A DNA stretch of 32,752 nucleotides from Candidatus Fermentibacterota bacterium (GTDB lineage: Bacteria > Fermentibacterota > Fermentibacteria > Fermentibacterales > JCC-6), in assembly GCA_003646025.1 (NCBI GenBank), contig QNDR01000016.1, positions 1-32,752 of the forward strand. The letters run 5' to 3'. Every line of letters starts with the position of its first letter. The first letter of the stretch is position 1. The position numbers and the translations under genes are program-made. This document shows, piece after piece, positions 15,924 through 25,164 of the stretch. The notes beneath the pieces were generated by a model, which saw only the letters and a list, made by a program, of their open reading frames with translations, was not told the origin of the DNA and did not search any database.

Positions 15924-17129
15924 ATGAACAAGATTGTTCTGTCTGTTCTGACGCTATTTGCTATTTTGCTTGTCACTGGATGCGGAGAGGAACTGCCGCA
16001 GCCGGTGGTAGACAATCAGGTGGACGAGGTTGCACCGGTAGAAGAATCCGCACTGAACAACATACCCATTGAGGACGTAGTTCTTGATGCAGACGCTGTT
16101 CAGTTGAAGATCGGGTTTGTGAAGCAGGACCACCACTCTGCTGTTTTTGTAGCGGCGCTTAGAAGTGAAATGATGCATGACCTTTTCCCGGTTTACCTGA
16201 TTCCACTGGGCGAGAACTTCTACGCTCTGATAAAGGACAACCAGCAGGTAGCCGAGATTGAATTCATACAGTCACAGGGCGCAATTAACGTACCCAACAA
16301 CATGAGCGCTGGCCTTTTTGAGATGGGCTTTGGCGGTGTTGTGCCTTTTGTCGCGAGTATCGATCAGGGAAATCCCATCAAGATAGTCAGCCCTCTGCAT
16401 GAGAGGGGAGACATGCTGGTTGTTCGTGCAGACAACGAAACCGTTACAGACTGGGACAGCTTTCTCGCATGGGTTAACACTTCAGAGGAACCGGTTACAG
16501 TCGGATTTAAGAGCCCCAAAGCTGTGGCACTTATAATATTCGAAACAGCTCTGTCTGAAGCTGAAGTTCCATTTGCATTGTCCGGCGGCGATGTTGAGGG
16601 AGTTAAAGTAGTTCTTTACAACGCCCAGGGGCAGCCTAACCTCAATCCAGCACTTCAGGAAGGCTTGATAGACGCTTACGTGTCCAATAACCCCGCGTGC
16701 GCCATGGCAGAGTATAACGGTATAGGCAAGTCCGTTGCCGCTCTCTCAATGCTTCCCCCGGGAGATTTCCACGATCATCCATGTTGTGCAATTGCCGCGA
16801 CACAAGAGGTCATAGCGGCAAAGCCGCACGAGGTCGCGGCCGCGCTTGAGCTTTTTGCGTATGCGACAGAGTTTATAAACGAGAATCCTGAAGAGGCGGC
16901 GGCAGCAGCTTCCGAGTGGATAGGCACTCCTCTGGAAGTGGAGCTGGCGTCCATGGCTACCAGTCTCTATGATGTTCATATCACCGAGGCATGGACTTCC
17001 AACATGAGCACAATCATGGATCACATGAGAGGGCTGAATGTTTTCAGCGGACCTCTTATGGATGCGAATGAAGTTTCCGAGATAGACATAATTTCGGATT
17101 TCAGCCTGTTGCCGGAAGAATACAGGTAG
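15924..17129 (+). CDS. ABC importer substrate-binding lipoprotein (NitT/TauT type)
   Basis: 401 residues from an ATG with a very good GGAGGGG site. The signal peptide ends in the lipobox LVTGC, so the mature protein is probably a lipoprotein. An acidic linker (about 22-55) is followed by a type II periplasmic binding fold of the SsuA/TauA/NMT1 group: LKIGFVKQDHHSAVFVAAL, then NNMSAGLFEMGFGGVVPFVA and VGFKSPKAVALIIFETAL. An unusual motif, PGDFHDHPCCAIAA, lies at about 276-289. Ligands of this family include nitrate, sulfonates, taurine, thiamine precursors and cyanate; the sequence does not settle which. First gene of a three-gene importer operon. Confidence 0.87.
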   Translation: MNKIVLSVLTLFAILLVTGCGEELPQPVVDNQVDEVAPVEESALNNIPIEDVVLDADAVQLKIGFVKQDHHSAVFVAALRSEMMHDLFPVYLIPLGENFYALIKDNQQVAEIEFIQSQGAINVPNNMSAGLFEMGFGGVVPFVASIDQGNPIKIVSPLHERGDMLVVRADNETVTDWDSFLAWVNTSEEPVTVGFKSPKAVALIIFETALSEAEVPFALSGGDVEGVKVVLYNAQGQPNLNPALQEGLIDAYVSNNPACAMAEYNGIGKSVAALSMLPPGDFHDHPCCAIAATQEVIAAKPHEVAAALELFAYATEFINENPEEAAAAASEWIGTPLEVELASMATSLYDVHITEAWTSNMSTIMDHMRGLNVFSGPLMDANEVSEIDIISDFSLLPEEYR

Positions 17130-17137
17130 GGGATTCT

Positions 17138-18004
17138 ATGGACGGCAGGGTTCCGTCTGAAAGAAACACAAAGGCTTTCTGGCAGAAGATGAAGGATCTT
17201 CTGCCAGGGCTTATTATTCCAGTTCTGATTCTGGCAGCATGGAGTTATTACGGAAACGGCAGTTTTCTGCCGTCGCCTTCGGCTGTTTTTAACGTACTTT
17301 TACATCCTGCAGAGGACATTCTGAGTTGCGGGTCTCTGCTCTGGAACATAGGTGTGAGTCTTGTTCGAGTTCTGCTTGGCCTTTTTATCGCTATTGTTGT
17401 GGGAACACCTTTTGGTTTCATGATGGGTGCGAACAACCGCTTCAGAAAATTTACTTCGGTTGTTACCGAGCTTGCCAGACCTCTTTCGCCAATCGCTCTG
17501 CTGCCGCTTTCAATAATCGTGTTCAAAGACACTTCGTTTACGGAAGTTCTGGGATTGAACAGTCTCAAATACACAAGGCACATACTCAATGAGCTTCAGA
17601 TCGGGATGATCTTTATACTGGCCTGGGGAGGTGTATTCCCAATTATTTTGGAAACAATGCACGGGGTACGGGGAGTAAGAAAAGTCTATGTGGAGGCTGC
17701 CCGCGTTCTTGGAGCCAGCAGAACTTTTATCTTCAGGCACGTTCTTCTCCCGGCTTCACTTCCGGACGTTTTTACCGGTTACAGAATGGCTGTGGGCAGA
17801 TGCTGGATGGTGATAATCGCTGCGGAAATGCTTCCCGGTACCAATTCTGGTATAGGTTATCTGCTGCGGTATTCTTACCAGCTTTCAAGGCTGGATATCA
17901 TGCTGGCATGCATTTTCATTATTGCCGTTATAGGTTTTGTCTTTTCCCGGGGGCTGGAGTATGCCGGAGACCGGTGGTTGCTCTTGAGAGCAAGGGAGCG
18001 GTAG
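17138..18004 (+). CDS. ABC importer permease (NitT/TauT type)
   Basis: 288 residues from an ATG with an AGGGG site. A charged N-terminus precedes about six membrane segments. The EAA loop that docks the ATPase is clear: YVEAARVLGASRTFIFRHVLLPASLPDVFTG, with EAA and the conserved Gly. The pattern matches the SsuC/TauC/NrtB group. Residues about 130-150 (FKDTSFTEVLGLNSLKY) form a small insertion I do not recognise. It begins 8 bases after the binding protein and is followed directly by the ATPase. Confidence 0.88.
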   Translation: MDGRVPSERNTKAFWQKMKDLLPGLIIPVLILAAWSYYGNGSFLPSPSAVFNVLLHPAEDILSCGSLLWNIGVSLVRVLLGLFIAIVVGTPFGFMMGANNRFRKFTSVVTELARPLSPIALLPLSIIVFKDTSFTEVLGLNSLKYTRHILNELQIGMIFILAWGGVFPIILETMHGVRGVRKVYVEAARVLGASRTFIFRHVLLPASLPDVFTGYRMAVGRCWMVIIAAEMLPGTNSGIGYLLRYSYQLSRLDIMLACIFIIAVIGFVFSRGLEYAGDRWLLLRARER

Positions 18005-18742
18005 ATGATATCTTTCAGCTTTCTGGGAATTGAGAAATCGTACAGCGATCCGTCAGGCAAAAATCTGCAGGTACTTGGTCCTGTAGATCTGACTGTGGAA
18101 AGTGGCCAGTTTCTGTGTCTGCTGGGTCCCACCGGATGCGGGAAAACCACTTTGCTTCGTATCCTGTCCCGCCTTGAATCGGCAGACAGCGGTAAAATAT
18201 CCATGGGAAGCGGTAATCTGGGCTATGTTTTTCAGCAGGGTGCTCTGTTTCCATGGATGACAGTGGAATCCAATGTGATGTTTCCCCTGAAAGCAAAAGG
18301 TGTAAAGTCGGGATTGTGCAGATCCCGGGCCGGGGAAATGCTGAGAAATGTAGGGCTCTACGAATTCCGCAGGAGTTTTCCACACGAGTTATCCGGAGGA
18401 ATGCAGCAGAGAACTGCGCTGGCAAGAGGGCTGGTTACCGAGCCGGATATTCTTCTGCTCGATGAACCTTTCGCCTCCCTGGACACCAGAACAGGTATTC
18501 ATCTGCAGGAAATGCTGAGAAAACTCTGCCGGAGTCTGTCTACAACTGTGGTTTTTGTTACACACAATATTGAAGAGGCTGTGTATCTCGCGGACAGAAT
18601 AGCAGTGATGGGGCACAGACCCGGAAGAATCGTGCGTGACGAAACCCTCAGCCTGAAGTGGCCCAGAGACCGTCTTTCAAGTGACTTCACCGGCGTATTG
18701 CTGTCGTTCAGGCAGACATTTGAGGAACTTGTAGATCAGTAA
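18005..18742 (+). CDS. ABC importer ATP-binding protein (NitT/TauT type)
   Basis: 245 residues whose ATG directly follows the stop of the permease. Walker A is GPTGCGKTT (41-49), the Q-loop is VFQQGALFPW (about 74-83), the signature is LSGGMQQR (128-135), Walker B is ILLLDE (148-153) and the switch His is in VTHNIEEAVYL. This is the SsuB/TauB/NrtD pattern. It energises import by the two genes upstream. Convergent with a possible small gene; no terminator is evident between them. Confidence 0.9.
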   Translation: MISFSFLGIEKSYSDPSGKNLQVLGPVDLTVESGQFLCLLGPTGCGKTTLLRILSRLESADSGKISMGSGNLGYVFQQGALFPWMTVESNVMFPLKAKGVKSGLCRSRAGEMLRNVGLYEFRRSFPHELSGGMQQRTALARGLVTEPDILLLDEPFASLDTRTGIHLQEMLRKLCRSLSTTVVFVTHNIEEAVYLADRIAVMGHRPGRIVRDETLSLKWPRDRLSSDFTGVLLSFRQTFEELVDQ

Positions 18743-18743
18743 A

Positions 18744-18881
18744 CTACTTTACTTTCCTGAAATGCAGCAGAAGCAGGAATGCTATGGTGTCAAGTGAAAC
18801 CAGAGTAGCAAGCGTCTGACCGTCTCCATAATTATTAATTCCAAAACCGAACCGCAGAATGATAAACACAATAGTTCCCAA
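18744..18881 (-). CDS. possible small membrane protein, 45 residues
   Basis: The frame is open upstream to 18947, but the most plausible start is the TTG at 18881, which has AGGAGGT (18887-18893 on the plus strand) five bases upstream. The peptide has two hydrophobic stretches: MGTIVFIILRFGFG, then a NNYGDGQTL turn, then VSLDTIAFLLLLHF, ending in basic FRKVK. That matches a short two-helix membrane protein. It has no family I recognise. It is the only open frame in a 250-base gap and has a perfect ribosome site, but it lacks a visible promoter and could be chance. Confidence 0.4.
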   Translation of the reverse strand: MGTIVFIILRFGFGINNYGDGQTLATLVSLDTIAFLLLLHFRKVK

Positions 18882-18997
18882 TTCATACCTCCTGATTAAG
18901 CAGTGCTCATGAATACCTGAAGCTCCCCCACGTATGTATATTAACACCCCTTGGATGTGCAGGCAACCTGAGCCGCTGAAAGGCTGGTGATACTTTT

Positions 18998-20095
18998 TTG
19001 AACAGAAAAATTGTCAAGAACGGCAATACAGTCAGTCTTTCAGGAAGATTCACGGTTAAAGATCTTAAGAATGTAACCCGTGTGCTGGGAACCAGTTCAG
19101 CGCAAAGTATTACCGTTGACTTCAGTAACTGTCAAAGTCTGGATACCTCCATAGCAGTGCGTATCTGGTCTATTGCTAAGGCTGCAGAGGCATCGGGAAA
19201 TACCTTTAAACTCACGGGGATGAACAGGGACACAGAGTTGATATTCGACAGGTTCAAAGCCATTGACAAATGGCCTGCTCCTCCGGTGAAGGCTCTCACC
19301 GTTCTTTACAATTTTGAAGATATCGGTGACAAGGTTCTTGCAACATGGCGTACTATGTACGGGCTGGCAGCTTTTTCTGGAAAGGTATTTAAGGCTCTTT
19401 TCTCCGGAAAGATAAGAGGGTCAATAACAGCGTACTATATGGAGCAGTCCGGTGTGATGGCTATACCGATAATTGTTACGCTGAACTGGCTGATGGGTGT
19501 TGTTCTGGGTTATCAGGCAGGGTACCAGATGAGTCAGTTTGGCGGCGAACTGTTCATGCCTGCTCTTCTGGCGTACAGTATATGCTGGGAAATTGCTCCC
19601 ATGATGACCGCTGTTCTTGTTGCCGGTAGATCAGGTTCTGCCTTTGCCGCAGAAATAGGAACAATGAAAGTGCGCCAGGAGATCGATGCTCTGGAAGTCA
19701 TGGGTTTTAATATCTACGGTTACATCGTTACACCCAAGATGATTGCACTGTTTGCTGTGATGCCTCTTCTTATCACGGCCGCAAACTTCGCCGGTATGGC
19801 AGGAGGCCTTGCCGCCGGTGGCATGTTCCTGAAAATGCCAGCGGTTGTCTACATTGCCGAGGTAAAAAAAGCGATTATTCCCTTCGACCTTTACTGGGGT
19901 GTGATCAAGGGCTTTTTCTATTCCACGATCATATCCATAACCGGTTCTTACATGGGAATGCGGGTCCGTGGAGGACCTGCTTCTGTTGGAAGAGCAACTA
20001 CTTCAGCAGTTGTTGTGAGTATTTTCCTTGTAATTCTGGTGGATGCTCTGCTCTCCCTTCTGTTTATCCACATAAGACCGGGGCTGACACTGTGA
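18998..20095 (+). CDS. mlaE: Mla-type lipid ABC transporter permease with N-terminal STAS domain
   Basis: 365 residues from a TTG start with GGTGA about eight bases upstream. Residues 1-90 are a STAS domain (VSLSGRFTVKD, then ITVDFSNCQSLDTS). Residues about 130-365 are the MlaE permease: FGGELFMPALLA, the ICWEIAPMMTAVLVAGRSGSAFAAEIGTMKV core, QEIDALEVMGFN and four to five membrane helices. In E. coli the STAS partner MlaB is a separate protein; here it is fused to the permease, which is known in other phyla. The complex moves phospholipids between the membranes. First gene of a long operon. Confidence 0.92.
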   Translation: MNRKIVKNGNTVSLSGRFTVKDLKNVTRVLGTSSAQSITVDFSNCQSLDTSIAVRIWSIAKAAEASGNTFKLTGMNRDTELIFDRFKAIDKWPAPPVKALTVLYNFEDIGDKVLATWRTMYGLAAFSGKVFKALFSGKIRGSITAYYMEQSGVMAIPIIVTLNWLMGVVLGYQAGYQMSQFGGELFMPALLAYSICWEIAPMMTAVLVAGRSGSAFAAEIGTMKVRQEIDALEVMGFNIYGYIVTPKMIALFAVMPLLITAANFAGMAGGLAAGGMFLKMPAVVYIAEVKKAIIPFDLYWGVIKGFFYSTIISITGSYMGMRVRGGPASVGRATTSAVVVSIFLVILVDALLSLLFIHIRPGLTL

Positions 20096-20841
20096 GAGAC
20101 AAGATAATTCAGGTCGAGTCTCTTACCGGTGGTTACGATGGCAAAGTGGTTCTTAAAAATGTGACCATGGAAGCTGTCAGAGGAGAAGTTCTTGTTATTG
20201 TTGGAAGAAGCGGCTGCGGCAAGTCAACCACTATCAACTACATGCTTGGCCTGCAGAAGCCTTATTCCGGGAAAATATTTTTTGACGGTGTTGATATCTG
20301 GAGCAGTCCTGAGGCACTCATATCAGCCAGGCGCAGATGGGGTGTTCTTTTTCAGTCAGGGGCCCTTCTGGGAAACTACACAGTGGTAGAGAATGTAATG
20401 CTGCCTTTGAAAGAGTTTACCAGTCTGACCAGAGCTGAGATGAGAGATGTCGCGATGAGTAAACTGGAGCTTGTGGGCATGGCTCATGCTGCCAACGAGA
20501 ACTCTCTTGAAATCTCAGGAGGAATGCAGAAAAGGGCCGGTCTCGCGAGAGCAATGGCTCTCGACCCGGAGATACTGTTCTTCGATGAGCCTTCTGCAGG
20601 CCTTGATCCGGTGACTTCCGCAGAGCTTGATAACACAATACTGTCGGTGAACAGATCCCTTGGTACCACTTTGATCATTGTTACACACGAGCTGTACAGT
20701 ATTTTTGCCATCTCAGACAGAGTTATTATGCTTGACCCGGAGGCACAGGGTATAATTGCTTCCGGAACGGCCCGCGATCTGGCTGATCATTCAGAAGATC
20801 CCAGGGTCAGGTCCTTTTTTGGAGGAAAGATTGGAGAGTAG
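20092..20841 (+). CDS. mlaF: Mla-type lipid ABC transporter ATP-binding protein
   Basis: 249 residues from a GTG that overlaps the permease stop. Walker A is GRSGCGKST (38-46), the signature is ISGGMQKR (141-148), Walker B is ILFFDE (161-166), then PSAGLDP and the VTHELYS switch. QSGALLGNYTVVENVMLPL is typical of MlaF. It drives lipid movement by the STAS-MlaE permease and binds the MCE protein encoded next. Confidence 0.93.
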   Translation: MRDKIIQVESLTGGYDGKVVLKNVTMEAVRGEVLVIVGRSGCGKSTTINYMLGLQKPYSGKIFFDGVDIWSSPEALISARRRWGVLFQSGALLGNYTVVENVMLPLKEFTSLTRAEMRDVAMSKLELVGMAHAANENSLEISGGMQKRAGLARAMALDPEILFFDEPSAGLDPVTSAELDNTILSVNRSLGTTLIIVTHELYSIFAISDRVIMLDPEAQGIIASGTARDLADHSEDPRVRSFFGGKIGE

Positions 20842-20843
20842 TA

Positions 20844-21725
20844 ATGGCATTGCAAGCCAATAAACTGCGACTTGGCGTGTTCTTCGTGCTGATTATGACT
20901 CTTTTCATTGGAGCTATATTCTGGCTGGTGGGAGGTTTTACAAGGGATCCCAGCACCGAGTATGCCTGCTATTACCCCTGGAGTGTCAGCGGGTTGAATG
21001 TTGGAAGTTCGGTTAACTACAATGGTGTACCTGTTGGTTCAGTAATTTCAATTGGAATTGCTCCGGATGGCAGGCTCGTAAAGGTTGTTCTCCAGATTGT
21101 TGACGATAAATTCAAAGTAGACGAAACAATTGTTGCCTCACTCTATGTAACAGGTATAACCGGTTTGAGAAATGTTAACCTTGAGAGTCTTCCCGACTCC
21201 ATAGGGAGACAATACACACAAGACCAGCTTTCATTTGAATCTGACCTTCCGGTTATTCCAGTCCGCTCAGGGACAGTGCAGTCGGTAACCACCGGTATAA
21301 CGAGATTGTTTGAAATAATGGAAAGTATTGATGCAAAGGAACTGAATGACCAGGCGATTCTTGCACTTACAAGGATAAACGTTATCCTTGAAGATGTTGA
21401 GTATGACTCTATCGGATTCAGAATTTCCAGCACCATAGATAAAATTGACCTGCTTCTGATCACTTACAACAATTTCGGTGTGGAGTTGTCATCTGCTCTG
21501 GGTGGAATGACAGGTGATGTAGCGCCAATTCTGTCTGATATACAATCTTTTATGGATGAGCTTGCAGTGCTCAGTTCAACTCTGTCATACATGGCCGACG
21601 ATCTGGAAAGCACTTTTGACAATACTGAAGTAATACTTCGCGAGATAAGCGTTATGCTGCCAACACTCAACAGAATGCTGGATGATCTTTTCTCCAGTTC
21701 CAGTGGAGAGGATGTATGGAGATGA
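20844..21725 (+). CDS. mlaD: MCE-domain protein of the Mla-type transporter
   Basis: 293 residues. One N-terminal membrane helix (about 10-30) is followed by a single MCE domain (about 38-120: YYPWSVSGLNVGSSVNYNGVPVGSVISIGI, then ASLYVTGITGLRNVNLE). Residues 150-285 are helical and rich in Ile, Leu, Asp and Ser, a coiled tail longer than in E. coli MlaD. Such tails extend the hexameric channel into the periplasm. It starts two bases after the ATPase stop and ends overlapping the lipoprotein gene by ATGA. Confidence 0.92.
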   Translation: MALQANKLRLGVFFVLIMTLFIGAIFWLVGGFTRDPSTEYACYYPWSVSGLNVGSSVNYNGVPVGSVISIGIAPDGRLVKVVLQIVDDKFKVDETIVASLYVTGITGLRNVNLESLPDSIGRQYTQDQLSFESDLPVIPVRSGTVQSVTTGITRLFEIMESIDAKELNDQAILALTRINVILEDVEYDSIGFRISSTIDKIDLLLITYNNFGVELSSALGGMTGDVAPILSDIQSFMDELAVLSSTLSYMADDLESTFDNTEVILREISVMLPTLNRMLDDLFSSSSGEDVWR

Positions 21726-22345
21726 AAATAATTAAAACTCTTTTTCTGGTGGCCCTTATGGTCAGCTCGAGCTGTATTACAGTGAATATTCCCCTTGGCG
21801 GAGGAGATACAGAACCGTCTTTCAAGTGGCAGTTGCAGTGGGATGTCCCGGAGGAAAACGATGTTGTGGCTTTTTCCAGTGCTATCCGGGTTAAAGACCT
21901 CGATGCTTCAGGTTGTTATCAGCTGTCCGGTATGGTTGTGAGGCGCATGGATGGTACTTTAACAGAAAGCTCCAGCAACAGGTGGGCCGCAAGACCGGGT
22001 TCCATGCTCAGCGAACTGCTTTCGAGAGATCTGCTTCTCTCCGGAGAGTATCCTGCAGTTTTCAGAACCGCGGCAAGCCTTGACAATATGATTACCTTAG
22101 AAGGCTACGTACGGGAATTTGGCGCAACGCAGGTAGACAGCCTCACATGGATAGCTGTTCTCGATGTTGATGTCACACTGTTTGGAAGCAGAGGGTCACA
22201 GGTAATTTTTCAGAACAACTACAGATACGAAAGAAGAATGGCTGAGCCTGGATTTAAGTTTCTGGCCGATCAGATGTCGGTGCTTGGGGCTGTCTGGTCT
22301 GAAGAGGTTATGACTGATCTGGCGTCTGTGCAGTTACACCGATAG
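21722..22345 (+). CDS. ABC-type transport auxiliary lipoprotein (PqiC/YmbA-like)
   Basis: 207 residues from the ATG at 21722, which overlaps the MCE gene stop (ATGA) and has GGAGAGGA about nine bases upstream. An ATG at 21716 is too close to that site. The signal peptide ends in a lipobox-like ALMVSSSC, so it is probably an outer-membrane lipoprotein. The rest has alternating strands and helices, with segments such as SELLSRDLLLSGEYPAVF and TLEGYVREFG that fit the PqiC/ABC_trans_aux fold. It would take the place of an outer-membrane partner; no MlaC or MlaA is in the window. Confidence 0.72.
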   Translation: MKIIKTLFLVALMVSSSCITVNIPLGGGDTEPSFKWQLQWDVPEENDVVAFSSAIRVKDLDASGCYQLSGMVVRRMDGTLTESSSNRWAARPGSMLSELLSRDLLLSGEYPAVFRTAASLDNMITLEGYVREFGATQVDSLTWIAVLDVDVTLFGSRGSQVIFQNNYRYERRMAEPGFKFLADQMSVLGAVWSEEVMTDLASVQLHR

Positions 22346-22353
22346 GAGCATAA

Positions 22354-23268
22354 TTGGGTATTTTCAGCAGAAAAACAAAAGCGCCGGGGATTGCCTCAAG
22401 AACAGCACCTCCGTTTGACAACATGAACAATTTTATTGTTGTTGTTCTGGACAGCTGCAGGTACGATTCGTTTATGGAAGCGGCTCCTTCCACCATCATG
22501 AAACTTGGTGCAGTGGAAGACAGGTACAGTTACGCTACATGGACGGCACCATCACACTACAACCTGCTCATGGGTCTCATGCCACACACAAGTCCCAGAG
22601 GTGTTTTTGCAAGCGAATACTACAAACACGACTTCATAAAGTACAACGAGAGACTCGGGGCGGAGAACATAGAGTTTAAAAGTCTTGTTCCCCGGTTGTG
22701 GCTCCCGGATTTTCTTCAGAGAACCATGGGTTACAGGACCCATGCAATGGTTTCTCTTCCGGTTCTAAACAGCATGACACCTGTAAACAGAGGATTCGAC
22801 ACTTTCAGGCTTATGGATAAACACAACGATATGAATGCCATGCTCGACCTCATGACATTCCCGTCTGACAGGCCGAGTTTTTATATGCTGAATGTGGGGG
22901 AGACTCACTATCCCTATGCCAGGCCCACGGAAGACAAAAATGAATGGCCCCGTATAAGCGGCGTACACGGTGTGTTTAAACACCTTGACGATCACATTGT
23001 AGACGGCTGTATTGAAGAGAGTACCACTGGAGCAAAACAGTTCTTTGATCAGAAGGAAATGGATATGCTCAGGGGCCGTCAGGTAGACACGGTCAGGTAT
23101 CTCGATACAGTTTTCGAGAAGCTTTTTGATATTGTTCCCCCCAACACATGGATAACTGTTACTGCGGACCACGGGGAACTTTTTGGAGAAGAGGGGTATT
23201 TTGGACATGGTCCTATTTTTTCAGAGAAGGTCTTCCAGGTTCCCTTCCTGGAAGGCAGAATAAGATAA
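22354..23268 (+). CDS. sulfatase-like (alkaline phosphatase superfamily) hydrolase
   Basis: 304 residues from a TTG start with TAGGAG six bases upstream. The N-terminus has the metal-binding strand FIVVVLDSCRYDSF; the nucleophile region is SYATWTAPSHYNLLMG, where the Thr before the Ala-Pro-Ser may be catalytic; the C-terminal metal motif is TVTADHGELFGEEGYFGHG. There is no signal peptide or membrane segment, so it appears cytoplasmic, unlike phosphoethanolamine transferases. It lacks the CxPSR sulfatase signature, so it is more likely a phosphodiesterase or transferase of the superfamily. It sits in the lipid-transport operon between the auxiliary lipoprotein and HtpG; substrate unknown. Confidence 0.8.
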   Translation: MGIFSRKTKAPGIASRTAPPFDNMNNFIVVVLDSCRYDSFMEAAPSTIMKLGAVEDRYSYATWTAPSHYNLLMGLMPHTSPRGVFASEYYKHDFIKYNERLGAENIEFKSLVPRLWLPDFLQRTMGYRTHAMVSLPVLNSMTPVNRGFDTFRLMDKHNDMNAMLDLMTFPSDRPSFYMLNVGETHYPYARPTEDKNEWPRISGVHGVFKHLDDHIVDGCIEESTTGAKQFFDQKEMDMLRGRQVDTVRYLDTVFEKLFDIVPPNTWITVTADHGELFGEEGYFGHGPIFSEKVFQVPFLEGRIR

Positions 23269-23277
23269 GGAGAGTTT

Positions 23278-25134
23278 ATGTCAAAAAAACGAACCATGAA
23301 ATTCAAAGCGGAGACAAAGCGGGTTCTCGACCTTGTTATCCACAGCCTTTACTCGAATAAAGATATTTTCCTCCGTGAGCTGGTTTCCAACTCGTCTGAT
23401 GCAATAGACAGACTTCGGTATCTCGCACTGGATGATCCCGATCTTCTGGGGGAAGAGTACACTCCTGAAATTGTGATCAGCTTCGACAAAGACGCGAAAA
23501 CTCTTACCGTGGCAGACAACGGCATTGGAATGAACGACGAAGATTTAAAGAACAACCTTGGAACGGTTGCGTCTTCCGGAACCATAAAATTCCTTGAAGA
23601 AGCCGCGACCAATGCTATACAGCCCGAGCTCATAGGTAAGTTTGGCGTGGGGTTCTACTCAGCTTTTATGGTAGCTGATACTGTTACCGTTCACACACGC
23701 AAAGCGGGAGAGGAATCCGGCTGGATCTGGGTAAGCGGAGACACAGAGGGCTACACCATACAACCGGCTGAGGACCTTCCTGTTGGTACATCGATCACCC
23801 TCCAGATGAAAGAAGATGCTTCAGAGTACCTTGATAACTGGAAAATTGAATCTCTTGTTAAACACTACTCGGATTTTGTAAGCAACCCGGTGTTTATCCG
23901 CAAAGAAGAAAAAGACGATGACGGAAACACACAGGAGAAGAACAGCCAGATCAATACTGGAACTCCTGTATGGCTCCGTTCACCGTCTGATGTGGATGAT
24001 GCTGAGTACAACACCTTCTATTCCCACCTGACCCATGATCACGCAGAGCCTATGGACAGGTTCTGGTACCACGGCGAGGGAACTACAGAGTTCTATTCTC
24101 TTGTGTTTATTCCTGCTTCACGGGGAATGGATATCATGATTCCGGACAGAAGGCCCGGTCTCAGTCTGTATGCCCGCAAGGTAATGATCATGGAAAGAGC
24201 TGAAAGCATTCTGCCTGCGTATCTGCATTTTATCCGCGGGGTTGTTGAAAGCCCGGATGTTTCTCTTAACGTTTCCAGGGAGATGCTTCAGCAGGACAGG
24301 GTTCTTAAAACTGTAAACAAGGTTCTAACCCGGAAAATACTGGATCACCTCAGTGAGATGCTGGAGCAGAACAGGGAGAAGTACGACAAATTCTTTGATC
24401 TCTACGGTGATTTTCTGAAAGAAGGCGTTTATTCCGACTACGAGCGCAGGGAAGACCTGGCCTCTCTTCTTCTTTTCAACACATCGAAATCAGAAGAACA
24501 CAGGCTGCTTACAGACATCGTTGAAAAACTGCCTGAAGACGGTTCCATTTACTATCTGGGAGGGGCTTCTCTCGATGAATTGAAGAGGTCTCCACATCTG
24601 GAATCTGCAGGAGACAACGAGGTTCTTCTGCTCTACGGTCCTGTTGATCTTCTTGCCCTTGAGTCTCTGGCGGAATTCAAAGGAAGAAAGTTTGTTAACC
24701 TGGCCAGTGAAGCAAACGAAAAAGATCTATCGAAAGAAGACAAAAAGATAAGAGACAAGGCTGAAAAAGAGCACGCGGAACTCATTCAGTCTATCAAAGA
24801 CATACTTGGCGACAGGGTTTCAGGTGTGAGGTTCTCTCCCAGACTCAGAGAGACTCCCTGCATTCTTGTAGCTGCGCAGGATGATCCCGGTGAGATGATG
24901 AAGATGATGATGAGGGCAATGAATCAGGATACTCCGGAGTCAAAGAGAATACTGGAGCTGAACCCGGCACACCCGATACTGGCCTCGCTTGAAACGCTGA
25001 GTTCAGAGGGGAAATCCTCTGAATCCTTCAAAGACAGGGTTGAAATGCTTCTTGAGCTCGCAAGGGTTCTTTCTGGTTTGAAGCCGGATGATCCGGCTCG
25101 TTTCGGCAGGTATGTTGCCGAGCTTATGGGCTAG
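23278..25134 (+). CDS. htpG: chaperone HtpG (Hsp90)
   Basis: 618 residues, the usual length. An AAGGAGAG site precedes the ATG by about six bases. The ATPase domain carries ELVSNSSDAIDRLR, VADNGIGM, LGTVASSGT and GKFGVGFYSAFMVAD. The middle domain has the SPDVSLNVSREMLQQ loop with the conserved Arg. The C-terminal dimerisation domain runs to the end. HtpG is an ATP-driven cytoplasmic chaperone. It starts nine bases after the sulfatase-like gene, so it is probably co-transcribed with the envelope genes upstream rather than being a solitary heat-shock gene. Confidence 0.96.
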   Translation: MSKKRTMKFKAETKRVLDLVIHSLYSNKDIFLRELVSNSSDAIDRLRYLALDDPDLLGEEYTPEIVISFDKDAKTLTVADNGIGMNDEDLKNNLGTVASSGTIKFLEEAATNAIQPELIGKFGVGFYSAFMVADTVTVHTRKAGEESGWIWVSGDTEGYTIQPAEDLPVGTSITLQMKEDASEYLDNWKIESLVKHYSDFVSNPVFIRKEEKDDDGNTQEKNSQINTGTPVWLRSPSDVDDAEYNTFYSHLTHDHAEPMDRFWYHGEGTTEFYSLVFIPASRGMDIMIPDRRPGLSLYARKVMIMERAESILPAYLHFIRGVVESPDVSLNVSREMLQQDRVLKTVNKVLTRKILDHLSEMLEQNREKYDKFFDLYGDFLKEGVYSDYERREDLASLLLFNTSKSEEHRLLTDIVEKLPEDGSIYYLGGASLDELKRSPHLESAGDNEVLLLYGPVDLLALESLAEFKGRKFVNLASEANEKDLSKEDKKIRDKAEKEHAELIQSIKDILGDRVSGVRFSPRLRETPCILVAAQDDPGEMMKMMMRAMNQDTPESKRILELNPAHPILASLETLSSEGKSSESFKDRVEMLLELARVLSGLKPDDPARFGRYVAELMG

Positions 25135-25164
25135 CACCGGCAGTTTAACACAGGGGGAGTGCAA

